A stretch of DNA of 64,000 nt, taken from Bog-756 sp963710495. Its GTDB lineage: Bacteria > Actinomycetota > Acidimicrobiia > Acidimicrobiales > RAAP-2. The stretch is taken from the NCBI GenBank assembly GCA_963710495.1, contig CAVQAI010000011.1, forward strand, positions 372,001 through 436,000, in the 5' to 3' direction. A model generated the notes under the pieces. The model was not told the DNA's origin. It saw nothing but the letters and a program-made list of their open reading frames with translations, and searched no databases. The translations under genes were made by a program, and so were the position numbers. This document shows positions 15,748-24,496 of the stretch, one piece after another (the stretch's first letter is position 1; every line of letters begins with the position of its first letter).

Positions 15748-18455
15748 GACAGCACCGGGACGGGGCCGGGTAGGAACGTCGTGGTCGAGCTGAACGGCGA
15801 GGCGACCGCGACGGTGACGGCGTTGGCCGCCACGGTGATCGTCCGGCCGGGCACCGCCGCGCCGTTGACCGAGTACGTGTAGGTGCCGTAGGGGACGGCG
15901 GCGTGGGTCTGACCCTGGGTGTCGGTGGTCGGCAACGTATAGGTGTCAGGCGAGCACTGTGTCGAGGTGAGGACGACCGTGGCCCCACCGACTTCGGCGC
16001 CGAGCGGGCTCACCACCTGCAGGGGGAGGACGCCCAACGGCACGATGGCCGACGCGGTTCCGCCGGGGGCGGCCAGCAGCGAGCCCTTCGAGGTCGAGGT
16101 CGCCTCGGACGGGCAATCACCGGCGGCGATGGAATACCCGCTGGCCAACGGGTAGAGGGGACTGGGAAGGCTGGTGAAGTTGGCCCCGCTGGCCTGGGTC
16201 TGGGTGACCTGGATGGTCCAACTGGAGAGCGTGGCGGGCGACGTCTCGAGCGGGATGCCGGTGACCGTGGCCCCGGGGAGCGACGAGGGGGTCTCGACGT
16301 TCCACGAGTTGTTGCTCGGCCCCGATGCGGTGACGATGACCGGACCGCTGCTGGTGGCTCCGGCCGCGGCGCAGGTCGTGCCACTCCCTGCCGTCTGGCA
16401 GGCGACGCCGGTGTAGTACAGGACCGGTGAGTTGGTCGGCGCGGTGGTGGCATTCCAGGTCCACGACCCGTTCAGCGAGCCTTCGAGCAGTTCGCCCGGA
16501 ACGGACTGGCTGGCGGCAGTGGCTGCCACCACGCAGTCGGCGGTGTCGCCTCCAGAGGGGACACCGCAGGCCACCCCGCTGAGCGTCGAGACGGTGGTGG
16601 GGATGCCGCTCGCTCCGTTGGCCACTTGCGACCAGTCGTCGGGGTTGCCGGTGAGGTCGCCGGTCCATGCCGCCGGCCCACCGGCGGCGGTGCCGATGGC
16701 CACACAGTCACTGGCGGTGCACGAGAGACCGGTCACCGATCCCGTTCCCGTCGGGAAGGTGGACTCGTTGGCCCAGCTGTCCGGCCCGGTGGTTGCGATC
16801 GCCGCCGACAGGATGGTCGGGTCCGAAGGGCTCGTCGAGTCGCCGGTCCCGGTGGCCAGGCACTCGGTGGCCGTGGGGCACGTCAAGGTGCCCGTCGACT
16901 GCAGGTTGGGAGGCGTCGCCTCCAGGTTGAAGGTGGGAGTCCAGGCCGGGTTGGTGGCGAGGGTGGAGGGATCGCCGTCCAGGCGAAGCACGCCGGGCGT
17001 GGATGGTCCCCCTCCGATCGAGGCTGATTCGCCGGCCAGGCACGTGTTGGTCGTGGGCGCGCAGGCAATCGACGACAGCGACGTGAACGAGGTCGATGGC
17101 GGGCTGACGGCGACCCAGGTGTCCTGCAGGGGGCCCGTCTGTCCCACTGCGCCGGCGAGCAGCACGACGCCCGAGCTGGTCGTCCCCAGGGCGTAGCAAC
17201 CGTTGGAGGTGGGGCAGGCAACGTCACTGATGCTGGTGACGCCGCCGGGCACCGTGTCCGAGTGGATCGTGCCGAGATCGGACGTGGTGGTCAGGATGAC
17301 CCCGGTGCTCGATCCTCCGGTGACGTTGTCGCCGACTCCGACGCAGACCGAGCTACCCGACGTGCAGCCGACCTGGAAGAGGTTGGTCATGCCGGCCAGG
17401 GACGTCGACGACCAGGCCGACCCGTTCCCGCCCCACGCCGCCGACGCCTTGGAGGGTCCGTTGCCGTACGCCAGGCAGGTGAGCCCGGCGCTCCCGGGGC
17501 ACTGAACGCCGGCATCGACGGCCGCCGCGCCCCCGTAGGAGACGGCGGTGTTGATCCCCTCGTCGAACGTGACGCTGACGGTGGTTTCCCCCGTGACGGT
17601 CACGCTCTGATTGGTGAACGTGTCTGACGTGTTCCCGTTGGTGTCGACGAAGGGTGGGGTTCCGCTGTAGCCGGCCAGCGCCAGGCTGGACGGCTGGTTG
17701 ACTTGCACCGTGTAGGTCCCGACCGGTACCTGGGCGAAGGCACAGCCGTTGGCGTCGGGGTTCAGGCTCAGCGGGGAGCCGAGCGAACCACCCGACACGC
17801 TTATGGACACGGCCGTGAGGCGAAGCGCCGCCGCGTTACCGAAGACATCGGTTTCCCCCTGGTTGTTCACCTGCACGGCGAGGAACCCCTCGGTCTGGAG
17901 ACCGGGCTTCGGGTAGTTGATGTTGGTGGTGTCGACCAGCGATTGCTTCCTGCCGTCCCAGTACACCGTGACCTGGAGCTGGATGACGCCGGGATGGCTG
18001 GGGCTGGGTGGCGCCCCGTCGGTGCACAGGTCGGATTGGCCCGTCTGGTTGACCGTCTGGAACGAGTAGTTGGCCTCGACGGTGTAGGTGGTGCCCGCCA
18101 AGGTCGAATTGGGGGCGATCGCCCCGGCCGGCGCCGTCGGAGTCTGCGGCGTATTGGTGATGACCGACCCGTCGGCCCGGGTCGGAGGCGTCGAGTTGGA
18201 CAGGATCTCGATCCACGAGTCGGCCAGCTGCAGGGCGGCCTCCCGCTGGCGGGCGCTCGTGGCCCCGGCCAGCGCCGAGTTGAGTACGTAGGTGAGTGGG
18301 ACGACGGTGATCATCAGCACGACGAAGGCCACCAGCACCTCGATGAGCGAGATGCCTTCGTCGGAGCGCGTCCGCGATCGGGCCGCTTCCCTCGAGGCAG
18401 TCCTCCGGCCGATCGTTCGCAGCCGTGACCAACGGGATGTGAAAGGTGGAACCAT
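15744..18455 (-). CDS. PilV-like minor prepilin fused to a Cys-pair repeat array (putative beta-propeller)
   Basis: 903 residues, far beyond the usual length of a PilV. A leader of 34 residues ends at G34 before ISLIEVLVA, a textbook prepilin site with Glu at +5, followed by the pilin helix. After a pilin-like region (to about 170) and a carboxypeptidase-regulatory-like stretch (about 185-300), residues 315-700 hold eight copies of a motif close to (hydrophobic)-x-C-x4-10-C-x-A-x-G, for example VACPTSNGCYALG and LTCPTATECLATG. The Cys pairs are at about 319/327, 364/371, 414/420, 465/472, 526/532, 579/584, 630/641 and 686/695. Spacing of 45-60 residues fits propeller blades stapled by disulfides. 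First gene of the operon, coupled to the next by ATGA. TACCCT lies 12 nt before the ATG. Confidence 0.82.
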   Translation of the reverse strand: MVPPFTSRWSRLRTIGRRTASREAARSRTRSDEGISLIEVLVAFVVLMITVVPLTYVLNSALAGATSARQREAALQLADSWIEILSNSTPPTRADGSVITNTPQTPTAPAGAIAPNSTLAGTTYTVEANYSFQTVNQTGQSDLCTDGAPPSPSHPGVIQLQVTVYWDGRKQSLVDTTNINYPKPGLQTEGFLAVQVNNQGETDVFGNAAALRLTAVSISVSGGSLGSPLSLNPDANGCAFAQVPVGTYTVQVNQPSSLALAGYSGTPPFVDTNGNTSDTFTNQSVTVTGETTVSVTFDEGINTAVSYGGAAAVDAGVQCPGSAGLTCLAYGNGPSKASAAWGGNGSAWSSTSLAGMTNLFQVGCTSGSSVCVGVGDNVTGGSSTGVILTTTSDLGTIHSDTVPGGVTSISDVACPTSNGCYALGTTSSGVVLLAGAVGQTGPLQDTWVAVSPPSTSFTSLSSIACAPTTNTCLAGESASIGGGPSTPGVLRLDGDPSTLATNPAWTPTFNLEATPPNLQSTGTLTCPTATECLATGTGDSTSPSDPTILSAAIATTGPDSWANESTFPTGTGSVTGLSCTASDCVAIGTAAGGPAAWTGDLTGNPDDWSQVANGASGIPTTVSTLSGVACGVPSGGDTADCVVAATAASQSVPGELLEGSLNGSWTWNATTAPTNSPVLYYTGVACQTAGSGTTCAAAGATSSGPVIVTASGPSNNSWNVETPSSLPGATVTGIPLETSPATLSSWTIQVTQTQASGANFTSLPSPLYPLASGYSIAAGDCPSEATSTSKGSLLAAPGGTASAIVPLGVLPLQVVSPLGAEVGGATVVLTSTQCSPDTYTLPTTDTQGQTHAAVPYGTYTYSVNGAAVPGRTITVAANAVTVAVASPFSSTTTFLPGPVPVLS

Positions 18456-18608
18456 GGCTCTCTATGCAGGGTACGAATCCGCCGTGCACGCACATAGACG
18501 TAATTCCACCTACGACAGGGAGATCGACGCTTCCGAGGTTGAGCTTGAGCCGGTGGGCCCAGGCCCCGTCCGATCAGTCCGGCCCGACCAGAGGCGCTCC
18601 GGGCCGGG

Positions 18609-19163
18609 TCAGTCGCCCAGCAGGGGCACCTGGGCACCGACGTCGTAGACGAGGGAGCGATCGTCTGCCCGGCGCACGCCGGGAGTGGGGACATGGGAGA
18701 CCAGGCGACCGTCCGGCATGAGATGGACAACCTCGGCGCCCTCCACCAGCACCAGGTGATCGGCGACAAGCCGACGATGGCAGCGCCACCAGACCGACTC
18801 GCTGCACATCACGACGGTTGGCTCGCCTCCGGCCAGGCGGACCAACTCCTCGATCCCGCTCCGGAAGCTCGGCGTCTCCATATGGTCGGCATAGGCCCGG
18901 AAGGCGTCGTTCCGGAGAGCCACGTGCTTGGAGCCGGACACGGGACGTCGCCGCCCACCCAGCTCGCCGATCCACTGGTAGTCGAGGCCGGCGGCGGGCA
19001 GCCACTGCTTCATCTCTTCGCGTCCGTATTGCGGGTTCCTTCGGCTGCCCGGGTAGGTCCGCACGTCGACCACACCGCCGAGGTCGGCGCCTCGGAGGAG
19101 TGCGACGAACGCTTCGGCCGCCTGGGTTCCGTGACCGACGGTGGTGAGCCGTGTCACCGTCAT
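18609..19163 (-). CDS. DUF488 family protein
   Basis: 184 residues. Shows the DUF488 pattern: TTVGHGT at the N-terminus, VVDVRTYPGSRRNPQY, LDYQWIGELGGRR, and a C-terminal VVMCSESVWWRCHRRLVADHL with the family's conserved C..E....CHR. The biochemical function of DUF488 is not established. I chose ATG at 19163 over an ATG 30 nt upstream because homologues start just before the T.GH motif and a TACCCT hexamer lies 6 nt before it. Located between the pilin operon and the acyl-CoA catabolic operon, in the same orientation as both, with no sign of functional linkage. Confidence 0.88.
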   Translation of the reverse strand: MTVTRLTTVGHGTQAAEAFVALLRGADLGGVVDVRTYPGSRRNPQYGREEMKQWLPAAGLDYQWIGELGGRRRPVSGSKHVALRNDAFRAYADHMETPSFRSGIEELVRLAGGEPTVVMCSESVWWRCHRRLVADHLVLVEGAEVVHLMPDGRLVSHVPTPGVRRADDRSLVYDVGAQVPLLGD

Positions 19164-19169
19164 GTCACC

Positions 19170-19175
19170 AGGGTA
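19170..19175 (-). promoter_or_regulatory. -10 element of the DUF488 gene
   Basis: TACCCT on the minus strand, 6 nt before the ATG at 19163; it supports the shorter start. Confidence 0.45.
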
Positions 19176-19256
19176 TGGCGCCGCCCCGGGCATTCTGCCG
19201 CCGGGACGGGGTCCGGCGAGGCCACGCTCGGCTCGGGACGCGGCCCGAACGGGTGC

Positions 19257-20420
19257 TCAGTACGACTTGGGCAGGCCGAGGGAGTGCTGGGCCACGAAGT
19301 TGAGGATCATCTCGCGGCTGACCGGTGCGATGCGGAGCAGTCTGGCCATGCCCCACATGTCGGCCAGTCCGAATTCGCTCGACATCCCGTTGCCGCCGTG
19401 GGTTTGGATGGCCTGGTCGAGCGCGGCCAGCGCCGCCTCCGCGGCCGAGTACTTGGCCATGTTGGCCGCCTCGCCGGTGGCGGCGGTGTCGCCGGCGTGG
19501 TCGAAGAGCCAGGCCGCCTTGTCGGTCATCAACCGGGCCAGCTCGACCTCGATCTTGGCTTTGGCCAACGGATGGGAGATCCCCTGGTGCCGGCCGATGG
19601 GTGTGCCCCAGACCTCCCGCCCGTTGGCGTAGTCGGCCGCCTTGGCCAGGGCGTAGCGGCCGATCCCGTTGGCCGTGGCCGCCGACAGTATGCGCTCGGG
19701 GTTGAGTCCCACGAAGACCTGTCGAAGCCCCTCACCCTCGGCACCGATGAGCCGGTCGGCCTCCACCTCGGCGTTGTCGAAGAACAGCGTGTACTGCTTC
19801 TCCGGTGCGGTGATCTCCACCGGGAGCACCTGGGCGTCGAGGCCCGGGGTGTCGGTGTCCACGACGAAGAGGGACAGCCGCCCGCGTCCGGTGTCGGGAT
19901 CGACGCCCGAGCGGGTGACCACCAGGATGGCCTCGCACTCGTCGACGCCGGAGATGTAGTACTTCGACCCGTTGAGGCGGTAGAGGTCGCCGTCCTTGGT
20001 CGCCGTCAGCGACAGGTTGTGCGAATTCGAGCCGGCATTGGGCTCGGTGATGGCGAAGGCCATCTTGAGCTCCCCGGTGGCGAACCGGGGGAGCCAGCGT
20101 TGCTTCTGCGGCTCGGTGCCGAAGCGGGCGATCACGGTGGCACAGATCGCCGGTGACACCACGATCACCAGCAGGGGGCAGCCCGCCGCGGCCAGCTCCT
20201 CCTGCACGGCGGCCAGCTCGCTGATGCCCCCGCCCCCGCCTCCGTACTCGGCCGGGACGTTGACCCCGAGGAAGCCCGCCTCGGCGACCGCGTTCCACAG
20301 CTCCTCGGTCCGCTCGTCGGCGTGGGCCTTCTTCACGTAGTAGTCGTGGCCGAACTTGGCGGCGATGGCGCCGACCGCCTCGCGCAACATCTGCATCTCG
20401 TCGGATTCGATGAAGTCCAT
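19257..20420 (-). CDS. Acyl-CoA dehydrogenase
   Basis: FAD enzyme that introduces the alpha-beta double bond into an acyl-CoA. 387 residues. Visible: VPAEYGGGGGG, MAFAITEPNAGSNSHN (flavin-binding region), GSKYYISG, and a C-terminal helical domain with QTHGGNGM. The usual C-terminal E-G-T catalytic motif is replaced by IAPVSRE. Instead Glu242 in LNPERILSA lies where isovaleryl-CoA and long-chain dehydrogenases keep their catalytic base, so a branched or bulky substrate is plausible. Last gene of the operon, 4 nt after the AtuA-like gene, so it is co-transcribed with the carboxylase subunits. A longer upstream frame overlaps the AtuA gene and is rejected. The ATG (20420) gives the standard N-terminus. 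Confidence 0.93.
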   Translation of the reverse strand: MDFIESDEMQMLREAVGAIAAKFGHDYYVKKAHADERTEELWNAVAEAGFLGVNVPAEYGGGGGGISELAAVQEELAAAGCPLLVIVVSPAICATVIARFGTEPQKQRWLPRFATGELKMAFAITEPNAGSNSHNLSLTATKDGDLYRLNGSKYYISGVDECEAILVVTRSGVDPDTGRGRLSLFVVDTDTPGLDAQVLPVEITAPEKQYTLFFDNAEVEADRLIGAEGEGLRQVFVGLNPERILSAATANGIGRYALAKAADYANGREVWGTPIGRHQGISHPLAKAKIEVELARLMTDKAAWLFDHAGDTAATGEAANMAKYSAAEAALAALDQAIQTHGGNGMSSEFGLADMWGMARLLRIAPVSREMILNFVAQHSLGLPKSY

Positions 20421-20424
20421 GGGC

Positions 20425-22272
20425 TCAATCCTCGCGCCGAGCGGCCAGGAGCCCGACCGGGAAGTCGACCAGCCTGCTCCGAACGTATTCGCCGAGGCCC
20501 TTGGCCTGGGGATCTGGCCGGGTGGAGGAGGCCACGCCCTCGCCCAGCAGGCCGACCACGACGAAGTTGAGGGCGAAGAGGTTGGGGAGCTCGAAGCGCT
20601 GGACCTCGAGCTCGTCCGCCTCGGGCACCAACGTGCGGAACCGATCGATGGTGAGGTACGACTCGAGCCACCGCCAGGCCGCCTCCGAGCGCGCCCACAG
20701 CCCGACATTGGCGTTGCCTCCCTTGTCCCCCGATCGGGCCCCGATGATGGTGCCGAGCGGCAGGCGCCGCGTCTCGGTCGCCGTATCCGGCTGGCTGTCC
20801 GGCGCGCCGCCCTGGTGAGGGGCCGGTCGCACGGCGGCCACCTCCGTGGCGTCGGGGGCCAGGGCCAGATCGGGCGTCGCGTCGGCCAGGGGCTCCCGGT
20901 GGGCGGCCCGGTCGGCGGTGTGGGGGACCTCCACCACTCGGCCGTCGGCCTGGACCACCCGGGGGATGACCAGCTCGGCCGGGAGCAGGGCGGGCCAGAA
21001 GACGCCGTAGTCGGTGGCCGGGGTGGGAGGTCCGGTGAGGTGGAGCCCCGGGTAGCCGGCCAAGGCCAGCTCGGTGGCCGCACCCGAGAAGCGCCGGCCG
21101 ACCCGATCGGGGTCGGTGTCCTTGACGGTCACCCGCAACGTGGCGGTGGCCTCGGCGTTGACCGGGGCATCGACCTTGTCGGAACGGATGAGCCGGACGT
21201 CGAGCTCCTCCGGCCGGTCGGCGGACAGGGCCCGGTCCAGGGAGCGGAGGGTCAAGGCCGCCTTCTCCTCGATCTCGAGGCCGGTCAACACGAAGGTCAT
21301 GGTGTTGCGCCAACCGCCGAGCAGGTTGAGGCAGAGCTTGACCTCGGGCGGGGCGGGTTCGCCCCGTACTCCGGAGATCCTGACCCGGTCCTGGGCCTCC
21401 TGGTCGAGGTGGATGGTGTCGAACCGGGCCACGACGTCGGGGTTGGCGTAGTGGGGACCGCCGATCTCGTAGAGGAGCTGAGCGGTGACCGTTCCGACCG
21501 ACACCTCGCCGCCGGTGTCGGGGTGTTTGGTGATGATCGAGGAGCCGTCCACCGCCACCTCGGCGATGGGGAATCCGAGGTGGTCGACACCGCGCACCTC
21601 GGTGAAGAAGGCGTAGTTGCCGCCGGTGGTCTGGGGTCCGCACTCGATGACGTGGCCGGCCACCACCGCTCCGGCCAGGCGGTCCCATTCCGACGGCGAC
21701 CAGCCATGGTGCCAGGCCGCCGGCCCGACGACCAGGGAGGCGTCGGTGATGCGGGGGCAGACGACCACGTCGGCCCCGCCGGAGAGGGCCTCGACCACGG
21801 GCCAACCCCCGAGATAGGCGTTGGCCGAGATCACTTCGCCCCGGGCCCCGGCCAGCGGGCGGCCGGTGTCGAGATGGGCGAGAGGGTGACCCGCCTTCCG
21901 CAGATCGGGGATGCGGGAAAGAAGGTCGTCCCCCTCGACGTGGGCCACCGACACCCTCAACCCGAGCCGCTCGGCGAGGAGTCGGACCTGGTCGGCCAAG
22001 CCCGCCGGGTTGAGCCCGCCGGCGTTGGTGACCACCTTGATGCCCCGGTCGATGCAGGTGCCGAGCACCTCCTCCATCTGGATGAGGAAAGTGTGGGCCC
22101 AGCCCTTGGAGGAGTCGCGGCGACGACTCTTCCAGAGGATGAGCATGGTGAGCTCGGCCAGCCAGTCGCCGGTGAGGAAATCGATGGGGCCGCCTTCGAC
22201 CATCTCCCGGGCGGCGGAGAGCCGGTCGCCGTAGAAGCCGGAGCAATTGGCGATGCGCACCGGCTCACTCAT
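20425..22272 (-). CDS. AtuA-like acyclic terpene utilization family protein (DUF1446)
   Basis: 615 residues. VRIANCSGFYGDRLSAAREM at the N-terminus, followed by LTGDWLAELTML, KVVTNAGGLNP, GGWPVVEALSGGADVVVCPRITDASLVVGPAAWHH and a C-terminal domain with GTIIGARSGDKGGNANVG. This matches AtuA-type proteins, found in citronellol/geraniol and other branched-chain catabolic clusters; their exact reaction is not established. The gene overlaps the biotin carboxylase gene by 8 nt and is followed 4 nt later by the acyl-CoA dehydrogenase, so it belongs to this four-gene operon. The ATG at 22272 is chosen because the conserved domain begins at once; a longer start would extend into the upstream gene. Confidence 0.9.
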   Translation of the reverse strand: MSEPVRIANCSGFYGDRLSAAREMVEGGPIDFLTGDWLAELTMLILWKSRRRDSSKGWAHTFLIQMEEVLGTCIDRGIKVVTNAGGLNPAGLADQVRLLAERLGLRVSVAHVEGDDLLSRIPDLRKAGHPLAHLDTGRPLAGARGEVISANAYLGGWPVVEALSGGADVVVCPRITDASLVVGPAAWHHGWSPSEWDRLAGAVVAGHVIECGPQTTGGNYAFFTEVRGVDHLGFPIAEVAVDGSSIITKHPDTGGEVSVGTVTAQLLYEIGGPHYANPDVVARFDTIHLDQEAQDRVRISGVRGEPAPPEVKLCLNLLGGWRNTMTFVLTGLEIEEKAALTLRSLDRALSADRPEELDVRLIRSDKVDAPVNAEATATLRVTVKDTDPDRVGRRFSGAATELALAGYPGLHLTGPPTPATDYGVFWPALLPAELVIPRVVQADGRVVEVPHTADRAAHREPLADATPDLALAPDATEVAAVRPAPHQGGAPDSQPDTATETRRLPLGTIIGARSGDKGGNANVGLWARSEAAWRWLESYLTIDRFRTLVPEADELEVQRFELPNLFALNFVVVGLLGEGVASSTRPDPQAKGLGEYVRSRLVDFPVGLLAARRED

Positions 22273-24496
22273 GAGCCGACCCACCTCCCCGCGCCTCGGA
22301 GTCGCCGGCCAACCCGGCCAACCCGCCGGCCAACCGGCTTTCACCGTGCTGGCCGCGCTCGCCGCCGGCGCTCACGGACAGGGCGGCGTCCGGTTCGATG
22401 ATGGCCAGGAGGCGGCCGGTCTCGACCTGGTCGCCTTCGGACACGTCTACTTCGATCACGGTGCCGGCCGTGGTGGCGTGCACGGCGTGCTCCATCTTCA
22501 TGGCCTCGAGCACGACCAGGACCTGTCCGGCGGCGACCTCCTCGCCTCTGACCACTCCGACCCGCACGACCGTCCCCGGCATGGGGGCCTGGGCGGTGCC
22601 TTCGCCGACCCGCTCCTCGGGCCGGGGGAACCGGACGTGGCCGATCAACGCCGAGCTGCCGTCCGGGCCGTCCACGTAGCTGGTCGGGCCGACGCGATCC
22701 ACCAGGTAGCGACGCGTGATCCCACCGGTGGTCAGGGTGACCACGTCGGTGTCGAAGGCCACCGCCTCGATCGGCACCGGGCTGCCGTCGACCTCGACCT
22801 GGCTGGGTGTCCGCCCGTACCGGTCGAAGCGATAGGCGACCCTGCAGACCCGGTCGCCGATGTCGTAGGTGACTTGCTGCGGGCGGAAGTGATTGTTGCG
22901 GAACCCGGAGGGGATGGTGTGCTGGACCGATGACTCGGCCCGGCGGGCGGCTTGGTCGGCCAGCGCGGCGGCCACCGCGTGGCGGCTGACGGCCTCGTCG
23001 TCGGCCAGCGGTGCGGCCAGCTGCTCGAGCCCGTGGCGCTCCAGAAAGCCGGTGTCGGTGCTCCCGGCCACGAAGGCGGGATGACGGAGCGTGCGGACCA
23101 ACAGGTCGCGGTTGGTCGTGATCCCGTGGAGGCGGGCGCCGGCCAGCGCGCCGGCCAGTTTGGCCACCGCTTCGGTCCGGGTCGGGGCGTGGGCGACGAC
23201 CTTGGCCAGGAGGGGGTCGTAGTGGGAGCTCACCGCCGAGCCCGACTCGACCGCGCTGTCCACGCGGACCGCCGAGCCCCCCGGGACGGCTGGGCCGGGT
23301 GCGCCGACCCCGCCAACCCCGCCAACCCCGCCGACCCCGCCGACCCCGCCGACCCCGTCGACCCCGCCGACCTCGAACCGGTGGAGCCGTCCGGTCGACG
23401 GCAGCCAGTCGCGGGCCGGGTCTTCGGCATAGAGCCGTGCCTCCACCGCATGGCCGCGGGGACCGTCGGCCACCGCCCGGAGCACCTCGGCCGGCATCGG
23501 TCTGCCGGCGGCCAGCAGGAGTTGCAGGCGTACCAGGTCGAGGCCGGTCACCGCTTCGGTCACCGGGTGCTCCACCTGCAGTCGGGTGTTCATCTCCAGA
23601 AAGTACGGATCGCCCTTGCGGTCGACCACGAACTCGACCGTTCCGGCGTTGACGTACTCCACGGCGCGTGCCGCGGCAACCGCCGCCTCCATCAGCTGGT
23701 CGCGCTGCTCGGTCGACACCGCCGGGCTGGGTGCTTCCTCGATGATCTTCTGGTGCCGGCGTTGGATACTGCACTCGCGCTCGAACAGGGCCACGATCTC
23801 ACCATGGCCGTCGGCCAGGACCTGTACCTCGATGTGGCGCGGGTCGGCCACGTAGCGCTCGAGGAAGACCGTCCCGTCCCCGAAGGCGGCCAGGGCCTCG
23901 CGCCGGGCGGCCCCGACGGCCTCGGCCAGGTAACCCGAATTGGGCACGACCCGCATGCCCCGCCCGCCGCCACCGGCGGAGGCCTTGACCAGAACCGGCC
24001 ATCCCAGGTCGCGCAGCTCCTCCGCATCCGGCAGCACGTCGCCGTCGACCGCCACCGACGGCAGCGTAGGCACCCCGGCGGCCCGCATCCGCGCCTTCGA
24101 GCCGATCTTCGAGCCCATGGCGTCGATGGCCTCGGCGGGCGGCCCGACCCAGATGATCCCGGCCTCGGACACGGCCCGGGCGAAGTCGCCCGACTCCGAC
24201 AGGAAGCCGTAGCCGGGGTGGACGGCGTCGGCCGACGTGCGGGTTGCCGCATCGACCAGGAGGTCGGCGCGCAGGTAGGTGTCGGCCGGGGACACCCCCG
24301 GAAGGTGGACGGCCAGGTCGGCCTCGACGACGTACGGGCTCGACCGGTCGGCGTCGGAGTAGACGGCGACGGTTTGGATACCCATGGCCCGGGCCGTCCG
24401 CATGATCCGCCGGGCGATCTCGCCCCGGTTGGCCACCAGCAATGTGCGGATGCTGCCGACGGGCGCATGGGTGGCCACGGGTGCCTCGGCCTTCAC
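22265..24496 (-). CDS. Acyl-CoA carboxylase alpha subunit (biotin carboxylase + biotin carrier)
   Basis: 743 residues. ATP-dependent carboxylation of biotin, then carboxyl transfer by the partner subunit. N-terminal biotin carboxylase: LLVANRGEIARRIMRTA, HPGYGFLSES, ATP-grasp loop KASAGGGGRGM (171-181), ERECSIQRRHQKIIEEAPSP, EMNTRLQVEHPVTE. The C-terminal biotin carrier has EAMKMEH with biotinyl Lys at about 667. Between HRFEV and VRVDSAV lies a low-complexity insert of GGV repeats (about 377-398), absent from homologues known to me. The C-terminus beyond the carrier domain is a Gly/Ala-rich tail. The GTG start at 24496 overlaps the carboxyltransferase stop (GTGA). Alpha subunits of this length occur in methylcrotonyl- and geranyl-CoA carboxylases. 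Confidence 0.93.
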   Translation of the reverse strand: MKAEAPVATHAPVGSIRTLLVANRGEIARRIMRTARAMGIQTVAVYSDADRSSPYVVEADLAVHLPGVSPADTYLRADLLVDAATRTSADAVHPGYGFLSESGDFARAVSEAGIIWVGPPAEAIDAMGSKIGSKARMRAAGVPTLPSVAVDGDVLPDAEELRDLGWPVLVKASAGGGGRGMRVVPNSGYLAEAVGAARREALAAFGDGTVFLERYVADPRHIEVQVLADGHGEIVALFERECSIQRRHQKIIEEAPSPAVSTEQRDQLMEAAVAAARAVEYVNAGTVEFVVDRKGDPYFLEMNTRLQVEHPVTEAVTGLDLVRLQLLLAAGRPMPAEVLRAVADGPRGHAVEARLYAEDPARDWLPSTGRLHRFEVGGVDGVGGVGGVGGVGGVGGVGAPGPAVPGGSAVRVDSAVESGSAVSSHYDPLLAKVVAHAPTRTEAVAKLAGALAGARLHGITTNRDLLVRTLRHPAFVAGSTDTGFLERHGLEQLAAPLADDEAVSRHAVAAALADQAARRAESSVQHTIPSGFRNNHFRPQQVTYDIGDRVCRVAYRFDRYGRTPSQVEVDGSPVPIEAVAFDTDVVTLTTGGITRRYLVDRVGPTSYVDGPDGSSALIGHVRFPRPEERVGEGTAQAPMPGTVVRVGVVRGEEVAAGQVLVVLEAMKMEHAVHATTAGTVIEVDVSEGDQVETGRLLAIIEPDAALSVSAGGERGQHGESRLAGGLAGLAGDSEARGGGSAHE
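23306..23368. repeat. 9-bp tandem repeat inside the biotin carboxylase gene
   Basis: Seven units of GACCCCGCC (or AACCCCGCC, one with GTC), in frame, encoding Gly-Gly-Val repeats on the minus strand. Copy-number change would keep the frame. Confidence 0.9.

Noticed and set aside
19257..21083. 608-codon version of the acyl-CoA dehydrogenase
   Set aside because: The extra N-terminus overlaps the AtuA-like gene out of frame and is low-complexity; ATG 20420 gives the family start.
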